This document shows, piece by piece, positions 22,503-33,217 of a stretch of 64,000 nt of DNA. Position 1 is the stretch's first letter. Every line of letters starts with the position of its first letter. Origin of the DNA: Leucogyrophana mollusca (Eukaryota > Basidiomycota > Agaricomycetes > Boletales). Under the pieces are notes generated by a model, which searched no databases, was not told the DNA's origin, and saw nothing but the letters and a program-made list of their open reading frames with translations. The stretch lies in the NCBI GenBank assembly GCA_021014945.1, contig MU266330.1, forward strand, positions 236,811-300,810. The letters run 5' to 3'. The translations under genes were made by a program, and so were the position numbers.

Positions 22503-24200
22503 ACCATGCTCCGAGCCCAATCTACAGCGCTTATCTCGCTCGTCCTTTGAAAATCGCGACACTGCTAGCAATCCGACAATCCACAGCACGTTAACCTCTT
22601 ATCATCTTGTGCACATTCCCGGGCCCCTCTTCGCCCATCTTGGCGCCAATCAGAGTTCGATCTCTCGGGCCGTTCTGTAGTCCGCCAACTATGATACTCC
22701 CTGCACGCACTCACAACCTCCCATCGATCCCACCAAGGCCTCACTGACGCGGGTGCACCCTCCACGAATACTGCCACCTCCACGAACCCCACCCCACCCC
22801 ACCCCACATGCCATCTTTAGTGGCGTGACCCCGCCTGATAGGCAAAACGGGTGCTTCCTTTCTTTCCTCATCCTCATCCTCACCCTCCCCCTCCTTCAGT
22901 GTCTAGGGCGACGAAATACGCCCCAACCCCTACAATACCACTCGCCTATCAACTCGAGCACAAGCTCCCTTATCGCGTCTGGCGTCTCAATTTGCAGCTA
23001 CGCCAATCAGCCCTGATTTACATACACCTAACTCCCCCCGCATTCCGCCCACACACCACTCGTGCCCGACGCGCAGTCAGTGCCCTGTCATCCTCTCTCT
23101 AATATTCGGGGGCCTCCGAGTTCTTTTAAGGACCCAATCAAGCCCAAGGAGGCCGTCCTGTCTCGGTCCGCAATTTCAAACTGCGGCTGCGATATCACAC
23201 GCTCACACTGCCGCGAGACTCACACGTACACAGTGAAAGTAACTTATGTTTCAATGCCGTAACGCTCCTGAAAACGAGTTTCTTGCCGCACAGTCATAAG
23301 TAGTGCCCCGATGTCCACTCGCCATGTTCCGAGGGCACGTCATCCGCTATCCCTCCGGATCCTGATCCTCACAAGCGCACTTATGTTTTGGTGCCGTGAC
23401 ATGCTCAAATCCACCGCACCCCAAATTTCCTCTTTCCGTACTCCGATATGTCCTCCTTCCGGCTTATGCATCTCACTGCGTCATCCGATCTCTCACTTGG
23501 TCCTCTGAAAATCGAACACACCCCTCGCTGCGCCCCAAGTGCTCGTGCCACTTGGGCTTCGCGACGGGCTGAAGGCATTCAATTCTCGGACACATCGTCG
23601 GAGCACCTACGATGTCTCGGTTGGTTGGCTTCCTATCAGCGCTTATCCTCCCAGTCCTCGTGATCGCACCACTCTGCACATCGTCGATGCTTTGCCAGCC
23701 AAAATTGATCTAGACCGAATCCTGTCGCTGTCGACGAGAGCTGTAGGCCCCTACACGGATAAGATGCCTCGAACGGATAGTGTGTCCCCCCCGCCAGCGA
23801 TCACGGCAGGCATCCGAGAACCCCTGCGATCCCCAACGCCGCGAACGTCGACTTCGATCCCAGCACCTCCCCCGTCGATGTACACGGGAAAGTAGCCGTT
23901 TAGCCTACCCCGCAAGCAACCCCCCTTCAGCCCGACCCCTATCCAGCGATAATCACGCTCGCACGACCCACACCCAGGCATGCCGTGAACACCTCCCGCA
24001 ATCCTCCGAGGGCGCCGATCTCGATCTGCGGCTCATATCTTTCCCTCGAGAGTTCTCCTTTGTCCTCGAAAATCCTCCCTTGTACTTTGGAAAACCTACC
24101 TTGTCCCCGGAAATTCTATTTGTACTTGGAGATCCTCCCTTGTACTTGGAAATCCTCCCTCGTCCCCGGAAACCACGACCCGAACCCCACCGGGACGATC
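22503..24200. repeat. Non-coding repeat element R, copy B
   Basis: Direct copy of 16149-17775. It starts exactly where PEX2 homology ends. At 24237-24300 the left-end landmark (CATCTTGCGCA...CACCATCTTGACG) appears again, so a second partial unit follows in tandem, as in copy A. No coding frame is shared by both copies. Confidence 0.75.
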
Positions 24201-24349
24201 GACAGGCTACAGCACGTCCGTTTCCCGTCGACGCTCGTCATCTTGCGCAATAGACGACTCCGGTCCCGCGATGACGCCTCTTCGCACCATCTTGACGTTG
24301 TTTAATTCTATCTCTCTGCCGCCGTATCAGCGGGTGGGGACCGACTCGG

Positions 24350-24395
24350 AAGAGTCGTGGTCGGTACTTAGTCTTAATACTTAGTCTTAGTCATG
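24350..24395. repeat. Short TACTTAGTCTTAA tandem repeat
   Basis: Two to three adjacent ACTTAGTCTTA units beside the end of the repeat-R material. Minor simple repeat. Confidence 0.5.
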
Positions 24396-24535
24396 GTGCG
24401 TCCTATCCGCAGGCAGGCCATGACTTGTCTGGACTCGTGTGTCAAAGAGTATCTCGCAAGCTGAATAGCACGGGCTTTTGGTGAAAGGTGAAATAGAGGA
24501 CGCACCGGTCACGAAGTCAGAATTCTTGAATTCAG

Positions 24536-24798
24536 CTCTGCATCTTTCTCGTACGCACGCGCGTCCTTCTCACCAAGAATATATCCCACAACATTCTCCT
24601 CATTCTCTTCGTTCATGTCGACGAGCACGAATGCCCAGCCGCTTGGGGATTCAGGTAAGACGCTGCGTAGATGTGCCCCGGAAGCTTGGAGAAGGCGTGT
24701 ATATTGACGGCAGATACGCCTGCGTCAGCGGTAAGGTGGCATATGTGAGAGACGATGTCTTCGTCGGCTATCGTAGCGGGGCGAATTCAAATCGGCAT
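24536..24798 (-). pseudogene. Truncated, frameshifted GNAT copy 2 fragment
   Basis: Inverted copy of the first 88 or so codons of the GNAT gene at 5193. It begins ATG-CCG-ATT like its parent. A single A is missing after about codon 54 (CAAGCGGCTGG against CAAAGCGGCTGG), shifting the frame to a stop within about ten codons. Homology stops at about 24536 in a GATGCAGAG|CTGAATTC junction. The acetyl-CoA-binding motif is not included, so no enzyme can result. Confidence 0.85.
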
Positions 24799-25608
24799 AA
24801 CGATGATCACTGTCAAGAGAGGCGATGAGAAAAGAGGCAGACGCGTTCTCTGTGAGGGACTCGCAGTGGTGGGCAAGCAAGAGCTCAGATCGTCACAGCC
24901 AGGTGTTTGATCTCAGACTTTAAGCTTGAACTTGAAGCCAGCTGACAATTCACCGTCGTAGTTCACGGTCTCCGACGTTTCTCCGTATCAAAATCTTGCA
25001 TCTCGCCTGCGTTTCACTGTGCTCCCACCTAGCGCGTGCAGGATGGCCGACTCGTAGGCCTCTGAATTTCATGTGTCTCGTCAATTTTGGCCAGCGTGAC
25101 GACGATGAACTTGGAGGCCTGAAATCACTGAAAGGCAACATATTCGACCTGGACTAGCACTCCCTTCACCTGAAGAGCGGCAGCAGAAGGGACCACCAAC
25201 TCATTCCTGGTATGCACCAATTGGCAGACGCGTCTGCCATGATGGTATTTCCGAGATTCATCCGCCCCCTCGTCCTACTAAAAGCAGCTCAGCGGACGCA
25301 AGGGAAAGCACAATATGACTCTTACTAAGTTACACAAGCCAGGCCTCGTGATTACAGAAGACCCATAATCAAAGAAAGAGTTACCTCAAGGATACTCCTC
25401 GACTTCCAGGGCGTGAACTTAACTCAGATGGCAAGGTTCAGCTCCCAAAAAATGATTGTATCGACTCTGACTGGCTGAGCAGAGCTTAAGATACGACCCC
25501 GCCTGAAACGAAGGGCGAATCTCAATGGGCATCATCGCTAAGATCAAAATCATGCACGCACCCCAATTCAGACTTCGAAACAGTCATCCCCATCCAATCA
25601 GTCATCCT

Positions 25609-26235
25609 TCACTTGGGAACCCAGTCCTCAAAGCGCAAACCAATCATTTCCTCCGGCGCACCCTCGAATGACTTGAACCCAAGTCTCTTATAAAACGCTG
25701 CTGCCTTCGTATTTTTAGGATTTATGTGTAGCCACACGCCCTTCGGCCCCTCCACGCTGCTGAGATACCGAACCGCACTGCCAATGAGCTGCCGTCCGTA
25801 CCCCTTCCCCTGGTACTCAGGAAGGATATTGATGTGCAGATGGGCTGACGCAAAGGCGATGGTAGCATCTGCGGCGATGCGGGGGCTGAAGATCTTCTTG
25901 ATATACTCCAAATCTCCTGGTTTCACATCCGCGGGGTCCTGGAGATATTTCCCGTATTCTTCGCGCAACGGCGGCCACCACCTATCCTCTGCGTCCTTCT
26001 CGAACGCACGCGTATCCGCCGCGCCAATCGTATACCCCACAACTTTCTCATCGTCGACGAGTAGGAACGCCCAGGCGCTTTGGAGGCACAGGTATGGTTC
26101 GACGTAGATGTGCCCCGGGAGTTTGGGAAAGGTCACTATGTCGACGGCGGAGGTGCCTACGTTGGCTGTGAGGAGACAGATACGAGACATTGCGTCTTCA
26201 TCAGCCATCGTAGCGGGGCGAATGCTGATCGGCAT
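25609..26235 (-). CDS. GNAT-family N-acetyltransferase, copy 1B
   Basis: 208 residues, one exon, intact. The inverted duplicate of copy 1A, differing by scattered substitutions and loss of one or two residues near LSSVEGPKG (LSGLEEGPKG in 1A). Motif A is YQGKGYGRQLIG. The start is set at the conserved MPISIRPA; the frame open further upstream reads non-conserved 5' flank. Both copies being intact suggests recent duplication or selection to keep both. Confidence 0.85.
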   Translation of the reverse strand: MPISIRPATMADEDAMSRICLLTANVGTSAVDIVTFPKLPGHIYVEPYLCLQSAWAFLLVDDEKVVGYTIGAADTRAFEKDAEDRWWPPLREEYGKYLQDPADVKPGDLEYIKKIFSPRIAADATIAFASAHLHINILPEYQGKGYGRQLIGSAVRYLSSVEGPKGVWLHINPKNTKAAAFYKRLGFKSFEGAPEEMIGLRFEDWVPK

Positions 26236-26713
26236 TGTGGTGATCGTTATCGTGTTTGACAACGGATAGAGGGTGCTTGTAGAAGATGCTCCAGTGCAAT
26301 ATCTATCAACTATTAGCATGCAAGAAAGCGGCCTTACCCTCGGAATAATATTCAAATTGAGGCGAGTCTGTTCGTGACCACTTGATTGCAATCAATGAAT
26401 CATGATCTCCGACGTTTTTCCACGTCTCGTCCCGTGCGGCTCTGTTGTTGGTTTCAGCCTCGTCAGCAATGGGTAATGGAAACATACCGCACCTAGAGCG
26501 CGATGTTTGATTCGGATACCGAGCTACAACCCGCAACCAAACATGACCCTGACGGTCTAAAATGAGTCGGGTGGTTCCAATGTGGACTGAAATAGCACAT
26601 CATGGGCGGCTGGTTTGCGGGCAATGTCTGCGACCCAATACTTCCTCAAGAAACGTTTGTTTGCATTCCAGCTGGTAAGTAATTGACCCCGTTGTACCCC
26701 ACCTACTTGCAGC

Positions 26714-27349
26714 TTACTTTTTACCCCAATCCTCAAAGCGCAAACCAACCACCGCCTCTGGTGCGCCCTCAAATGGCTTAAACCCGAGCCTCTGATAAAA
26801 CGCTGCCGCCTTTGTATTTCTCGGATCCATGCCGAGCCACACGCCCTTGAATCCTTCTCCTCCAAGGTATTGAACAGCAGTGCCGATGAGCTGTCGTCCG
26901 TACCCCTTCCCCTGGTATCCGGGGAGGACGTTGATGTGCAGGTGAGGGGAGGCAAAATCAATGTTAGCGTCTGCGGCGAGGTGGGGTTTCATGATGGTAT
27001 TTATGTAGGTTATATCGGTTGGTTTCGCGTCGGCTGGTTCTTGGAGATATTTCTCATATTGCTCGCGCAACGGCGGGTACCAGTTTTCCTCAGCATCCTT
27101 TTCGAACGCACGCGTATCGCTCGCACCGACAATGTAACCCACAACTTTCTCCTCATTGTCGTTGGTGTCAACGAGCAAGAAAGCCCACGCGCTCTTTAGG
27201 TGCAGGTATGGAGCGGCGTAGAGGTAGCCAGGGAGCTTGGGGAAGGTGTGGAGGTCGACAGCGGATGTGCCTGCATTGGATGTGAGAAGGCATATGCGGA
27301 AGACTGCATCTTCATCAGCTTTCGTAGCTGGGCGAATAGTGATTGGCAT
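26714..27349 (-). CDS. GNAT-family N-acetyltransferase, copy 3
   Basis: 211-residue single-exon paralogue; starts MPITIRPATKADEDAV. Motif A is YQGKGYGRQLIG, then the block DPRNTKAAAFYQRLGF. It lies outside the inverted repeat, 480 bases upstream of copy 1B in the same orientation, so the family expanded both in tandem and by inverted duplication. Substrate unknown. Confidence 0.85.
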   Translation of the reverse strand: MPITIRPATKADEDAVFRICLLTSNAGTSAVDLHTFPKLPGYLYAAPYLHLKSAWAFLLVDTNDNEEKVVGYIVGASDTRAFEKDAEENWYPPLREQYEKYLQEPADAKPTDITYINTIMKPHLAADANIDFASPHLHINVLPGYQGKGYGRQLIGTAVQYLGGEGFKGVWLGMDPRNTKAAAFYQRLGFKPFEGAPEAVVGLRFEDWGKK

Positions 27350-28277
27350 GGTGGTGATCCGGAAGGTTATAAGGCTTGGCGACAAGAGACTGAGTTCGCT
27401 TCGGGAGACTTGGGTGATGATATTACTTGGGTATCAGTGTGGTGGGTGCAAGAAAGAGCTCAAGCACAGATGACTTGATTATAAGCCGGGACCGCGTCGT
27501 GTCGATACCAGCCGTTTTGGGAAGTGTGGATTGACAACCTTGTAAACAACTTCCCGAATTTTATCCGGGCTTCCTGGAACGTCTGGTCGAGCATGAATTA
27601 CGCTAGCAACGTCGAGCAACGTGATCCGATAAAATCCCATAAAATGGCCCCGAAGACCATTGCTGTCGCACACCTAACACCAACAGAGGCTGCACCTGGC
27701 CCAGGTTGCAGTTAGTGGTCGGAAAGCTAAGGATGAATGTGCCAGTTAACCAGTACATACGATATATCGCTCTAATTCCTATCCCGCATCGAACAGGGTA
27801 AACGACGAGCCCACCTGCGACGTGCTCAGCACTAGTTTGCAGACGGAAGGTGCGTGAATATCCAGTTCAACAGGCTAAGCTGACCCGACAAGTATTGAAG
27901 CAACGCGTTAGCCAATGAGCTTGGCGAAGTTCGTTTGGGTTGCTCGAGTTGACACTTGTTTGTGTGGTATGGGCACAGAAGCGGCAAGTGGCAGTTGGGA
28001 CTCCCCCCATTCAGATCAGCTGTTCGAGTGCAGTCTGATCCACCATGCGTCGTCAGGCGTGCTGTCACCGTGTTCTCGTCAAGTTTGAAACGTTAATGAT
28101 GCTGAACGGCCAGGGGGGCTGCATCAAGTTCGCCGAGGGTGCGTCCTGTGTCCTTACTTGCGGTGGACGTTGGAGTATATGCAACTTGAAACCCACATGC
28201 ACACAGATTCAATTTTCGGGAAGAAAAGGGGGCGTACTTGAGCCACGGATTATGTAGCCAAATAGCAGAAACTCTAC
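27350..28277. other. Non-coding part of tandem duplication T1
   Basis: No gene. 27560-28050 is repeated at about 30740-31200 (landmark CACCTAACACCAACAGAGGC followed by CTGCACCTGGCCCAGG). Confidence 0.6.
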
Positions 28278-28525
28278 ATGAGTCTATACCCTGACCTTGA
28301 ATGCAAAGGAGCTGCAGGTAAGTGCTGTTGAGGCTACCTATCCCAACAACAAGGACCAACATGCCTCGTACAGTTGTACGGCTAGGATATTATGACACTC
28401 CCGACGGTGTAACGCAGTACGGTTACCCCGGATTTAGCATCACACCGAAGTCATCTCAGGTCATCGACGTCATCCGCTGTGGTTATAATCGGGAGTGCCT
28501 TGCATATGCCTTGATAAACGGGTGA
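28278..28525 (+). pseudogene. Remnant of a third small secreted protein gene
   Basis: The end of exon 1 (SLYPDLECKGAA, compare SLYLHRESGCKGGA), the intron (28318-28373, GTAAGT...TACAG) and exon 2 (YYDTPDGVTQYGYPGFSITPKSSQV) are recognisable and in the order found in the two intact genes. The signal peptide and first two thirds are missing, so it cannot be secreted by that route. The 3' end runs on about 12 codons past the family's usual stop. Confidence 0.7.
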
Positions 28526-29686
28526 TACGATGCAGCTATAAAATTGCGTAAAGTAAGTGAAGTAAAACGGTACAAAAGGTATGACCACCATGCCTTTTGA
28601 ATCTTTTTTGTCGCTGCAGTACTTACAGTCGTGAGTGCGAGAGGCGTTATAATAACGCACGAATCTCTTCACATCCCGATTGTACCTTCGACTCGGCGTG
28701 GCCTGTTTTTCACTGTGTCAGTCTCGCTGAAAACGGCTTTCAGGTCGCCGCCTGATCTGATATTGTATGCTCAGAGTGAACCAGGTAATCAATAATCAAC
28801 TGTGGCGTCAGCGGGATGGACGTGTACAGCATCCGCCGTCGGTATCATTGTATCAACCCGACTGCAACAGTGCTGGAGATTACTGGCCATAACCCACTAC
28901 CGCCCGACCAGTGCCGATCGTTTCTCGTGTCCCACTAAAACGTTGTCCCACTCCTAAAACACAGCATCGCAGTGAACAGGCACGATAATATGTGCCGAAG
29001 CCACATGACCACGTTGCAAGACTGTTGCAAGGAGAGTCGTGAGTGGATGCAGCGGCATGCTCGATCCACTGCGACACACCTAAACGACCCACACTCGGGC
29101 AGACGTCCTCCAGTTACACTAGTGCTCACGCGCCCGGGCCCGAAGTTCGGTCAGGGACATCAGGGGCCTTCCCAATTCCGCCTCTCTAAATGGCATCCAC
29201 GCCAAATTTCAATTATCTTCGTGGCATCTGCAAATATACCCTCAGAGACACTTGGAGAGATGGAAGCACGAGTCCCCACTTTATTTTCGCACTGGTATTT
29301 AATAGGTGAGATTCCGAGAGCATGCTTGAACACATCACTTCTTCATTGCGAACACATTCCATTTAGATTCTAAGGAGTTTACATTCGTGTGATTCACCGG
29401 CGCCAGGACAAGCATCCTGAACCCATCCTGAATTCCGATATGTGGGGGGTGTCTGACCAATCTGATGGACTGCGATGTGACAGACGCTCCTCCATTTGAC
29501 GTGGTGTCAGACACGAGGTACGGCCACAATGTGGATCCAGTCTCTGTGCGAAGGCCTGCGTGAGGTTTATGACCAAGTCGAATGGCATTCGTTCGCTCAA
29601 CTGCCCCACCTCTCATCACCCGGTCAGTAGCTCTCTTCCTCGTGGCAACCAGACTCAACTCACAGTTCTACCACAGCAATATCGTA
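28526..29686. other. Upstream region of secreted-protein gene 1
   Basis: No gene found. 28670-29686 is duplicated upstream of gene 2 (31450-32447), so both genes carry nearly the same promoter region. Confidence 0.55.
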
Positions 29687-30160
29687 ATGTTGTTGTCCAA
29701 GATCGCTGCTGCAACCCTCTTCCTCAGTGCCGCCGTGGCCCGTTACTGCAAAAATACGAAACCAACGAAAGATTGGGAACTCTATGTATACCCCAACATC
29801 GATTGCGACAAGGGTAATGACATTCTCGCCATCGACTCCTTCCGTGGCAACTTTCCAACAAGTCCGGGCGTCCATAAGTCTGGGTGCCTCAATTTGAAGA
29901 ACGTCGACGTCAAGGATGGGGCCAAGTCCATCATATTCAACGCACGTAGCAACTACTCATTGTATCTACACAGAGAGAGTGGCTGCAAAGGAGGCGCAGG
30001 TAGGTGTCGTTGGGCCACATCTAGCCCAATATCGTGGACTAATATGCATTGCGCAGTTGTTATTCATGGACCTTATTATGGCACTCCCGACGGCGCTGCA
30101 GAGACCGTATTATTTCCAAGAAACCCACCGAAGTCATTTGACATCACCCGCTATCATTAG
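29687..30160 (+). CDS. Small secreted protein 1 (orphan family)
   Basis: Two exons, 29687-29999 and 30057-30160, giving 138 residues. An N-terminal signal peptide (MLLSKIAAATLFLSAAVA) is followed by a compact beta-rich sequence with few cysteines: WELYVYPNIDCDKGND, GCLNLKNVD, SIIFNARSNYSLYLHRESGCKGG, YYGTPDG. The pattern recalls small beta-sandwich secreted fungal proteins (possibly crystallin-like), but I cannot assign a family. The ATG is chosen because it begins the signal peptide and is conserved in gene 2. The 57-base intron has no stop, so retention would add 19 residues in frame. Candidate effector or cell-surface protein by inference only. Confidence 0.75.
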   Translation: MLLSKIAAATLFLSAAVARYCKNTKPTKDWELYVYPNIDCDKGNDILAIDSFRGNFPTSPGVHKSGCLNLKNVDVKDGAKSIIFNARSNYSLYLHRESGCKGGAGRCRWATSSPISWTNMHCAVVIHGPYYGTPDGAAETVLFPRNPPKSFDITRYH

Positions 30161-32447
30161 ATTCAGGAATGTGTACCTTATGCATACCTTGATAAGAGAG
30201 AAACACGCGGTGACTACAGAATAGTGCCATGTAAGAGTCGGGTTGGGAGCGACAGTATCGAACAGAAATTTGTCCACCAGGTCGCGCTTCGACGTGCTGC
30301 CCTATAGCTACCTACCAACGATCCCTGCCACCAGGACTATAGGAGTAAGTTCACGGATCGGCTGTATCGTCCTTCCGATTAAATGAGCTACTCGCAGTGG
30401 ACAGGTAGAGAGCATAAAGAGATGCACCGGGAAAAGTGGGAGGTTACAAAGAGTGAAAATGTGGTGCGAATCCTCAGATTCGTGCCACATCGGCATGTTA
30501 TCCTGACCGAGTTCTGGGATTTCATAATCCCGTTAAAATGATCATATCATATCCTCATCGTAGAGGCATTCTGTTCGACGTTGAAAGACTCGAGTTAGTT
30601 GCTGTGGCGGCGCGCTTCCAGAAAAGGACATTTCTGGGGGAATTCCGGGGAGCCAGCCAAGTCACACTCGACCGTGATTTCGTCCGCCAGTCACGGCGCA
30701 AAAAAACCGTGATCCTGCCCAAAAGAGTTCTCTTAGGGTTTCCCGACCTGGTCGAGCAGGAATTACGCTGGCAGCGTCGAGCGACGTGATCCGAGAAAAC
30801 CCCACAAAATGGTACCGAAGACCATTGCTGTCGCACACCTAACACCAACAGAGGCTGCACCTGGCCCAGGTTGCAGTTAGTGGTCGGAAAGCTGGGGATG
30901 AACATGCCAGTAATCAATACATACAATATATCGCTCTAATTTCTATTCCGCATTGAACAGGGCAAACGGCGAGCCCATCGGCGACGTGCTCAGCACTCTA
31001 GTTTGTAGACGGAAGGTCCGTGAACACTTCAGCAGGTCAAGCTGACCTGCCAAGCATGAAGCAACGCGGTAGTTAACGACCTCAGCGTTCGTGCGGGTTG
31101 CCCGAATTGACATTTGTTTGTGTGGTATGGGACAGAAACGGCAGCCCGGAGCGACAGTCGGGACTGCCAGCTTCCAGGGCCGAACTGCTGCTCTCTAGTG
31201 ACTTCCGACTGTACAACACTTCCAACTAGGATCGTACTCTGCAAGCTATCCAGGACCAAACCAGCTTTCCGACCCCCGCCCGCGTGTCGCGCGCTTGGAG
31301 GTGCAAGAAATCGGGTAATGGGGTTTGTTTGAAGTTTGAACCAATACATGTCAGTTTAGGTCCATACAAAAGAGCCCTGCGATTCGCAGGGAGCAGTGAT
31401 TCTAGTTTTTGATAAGCTAATCTCCAGGCTCGAAAAAGTGAGTGCAGAGTAACGACCGATTGTACCTTCGACTCGGAGCGGCCTGTGCTTCACTATTTCC
31501 GTATCTCGCTGAAAACGGCTCTTCAGATCGGCTGATATTGCATGCTCAGATTGAATCAGGTGATCAATATTCAGCTGTGGTTTTGGACATCAGGGGGCTG
31601 ACATGCACAGCATTCAACCGTTGATGTCAACCTGACCGGCCATGCCCATCGTCGACAGGTCGGTGCCGATCATGTCTCGTGTCTCACTAAAACCTTGTCC
31701 CACTCCTAAAACACAGCACAGCGGGGAACAGCCGAGGCACGATATCATATGCCGAAGCTATATGAAATTAGACTCCATGCTGCAAGGAGAGTCATGAGTG
31801 GATGCAGGTGGATGCTCGAAGATGCCCGATCCACTGCGACCCACCTAAACGACCCACAGTCGGGCAGACGTCCTCCAGTTACACTGTGGCTCACGCGCTC
31901 GGTCCCTGAGTTCCGTCAGGGACTTCAGGTGATTTTACTTCTCTAAATGTCATCCGCACCAGATCTCAATCATATTCGTGGCATCCGCAAATATACCCTC
32001 AGAGATACTTAGAGAGATAGAAGCGCGAGTCCCCAGTTTATTTTCGCACTGGTATGTAAAAGTTGAGCTTCCGAGAGCATGCTTGAACACATTACTCACT
32101 TTTTCATCGCGAACACATACCATTTAGATTCTAAAGAGCTCACATTCGTTGTGATCTGTCGGCGCCAAGGCAAGCATCCCGAACCCATCCTGAATTCCGA
32201 TATGTGGGGGGTGTCTGACCACCTGACGGACCGCGACGTGACAAATGCTCCTTTAAATGACGGGGTGCCAGACACAAGGTACGGCCACAATGTGGATCCC
32301 GATATGCCATGGCCTGCGCGTTGAGGCTTATAACCAGGTTGAATGGCATTCGTTGGTTCAACTGCCCCACCTCCCATTACCCGGTCAGTAGCTCTCTTCC
32401 TCGTGGCAACCAGACTCCACTCACAGTTCTACCACAGCAATATCATA
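30161..32447. other. Spacer and upstream region between the two secreted-protein genes
   Basis: No gene recognised. It contains the left half of unit T2 (from about 30740). It also has a hairpin at 30459-30490: a 14-bp stem with two G-T pairs and a CTCA loop. Confidence 0.55.
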
Positions 32448-33130
32448 ATGTTGCTATCCAAGATCGCTGCTGCAACCCTCTTCGTCAGTGCCGCCGTGGC
32501 CCATTACTGCACCAATAAAACACCAACGCAAGATTGGGCGCTCTATGTATACCCCGAGATCGATTGCGACAAGGGTAACGACGTTATTGCTATCGACTCC
32601 TTCAGTGGCAACTTAGGAACAAGTTCGAGCAACGACAAGTCTTCATGCCTTAATTTGAAGAACGTCGGAACAGCCAAGTCCCTCATATTCAATGCACGTA
32701 GCGAAAGCTACTCAATGTATATATACAGCGAGAGTGGCTGCAAAGGAGGCGAAAGTAGGTGTCGTTGAGCCACATCTAGCCCAATATCGTGGACTAATAT
32801 GCATTGCGCAGCTGTGGTGAATGGACCTTATTTCACTCCCGACGGCGTTACAGAGAACGGTAAACCCGTATTCAGTACCCCACCGAAGTCATTTCAAGTC
32901 GTCCGCTATGATTAAAATCAGGAATATTTACCTTATGCATATCTTAATAAAAGGGAAACACGCAGTGACTACAGAATAGTGCCATGTAAGAGTCGAATCG
33001 GGAGCGATAGTACTAGACAGAAATTTGTCCACCAGGTCGCGCTTCGACGTGTTGCCATATACCTACCAACGATCCCTGTCACCAGGATCAGAGTAAGTTC
33101 GCGGATCGGCTGTATCGTCCTCCCGATTGG
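30740..33130. repeat. Tandem duplication unit T2 (secreted-protein gene and flanks)
   Basis: Second direct copy of 27560-30390. It ends at a shared landmark (GATCGGCTGTATCGTCC) just before the EMC10 3' end. Confidence 0.85.
32448..32915 (+). CDS. Small secreted protein 2 (orphan family)
   Basis: Two exons, 32448-32754 and 32812-32915, joining to 136 residues. Signal peptide MLLSKIAAATLFVSAAVA, then WALYVYPEIDCDKGND, CLNLKNVGTAKSLIFNAR, MYIYSESGCKGG, and the exon-2 tail PYFTPDGVTENGKPVF to the final RYD. It is a tandem paralogue of the gene at 29687. Differences are concentrated in surface-like positions and exon 2. The intron (57 bases, same position and phase) contains an in-frame TGA, so splicing is needed here, unlike in gene 1. 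No family assigned. Confidence 0.8.
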
Positions 33131-33217
33131 ATGAGCTGTGACATGGACCTTTCCGCATGTTGTCTTCGTGTATAAGAAGAAATATCATGATACAGTACTC
33201 ACGTGTTTACGTAAGGT

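Larger units (their letters stand above)
24536..26583. repeat. Inverted repeat arm G2 (GNAT2 fragment, spacer, GNAT1)
   Basis: Reverse complement of 3368-5455. It includes about 800 bases of non-coding spacer (24799-25608) with no gene of its own. Confidence 0.85.
27560..30390. repeat. Tandem duplication unit T1 (secreted-protein gene and flanks)
   Basis: Direct repeat of about 30740-33130. The left part is offset by about 3.15 kb and the right part by about 2.77 kb, because T1 contains about 0.4 kb more, including the third gene remnant at 28278-28525. Homology covers coding region, promoter and 3' flank. Confidence 0.85.
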
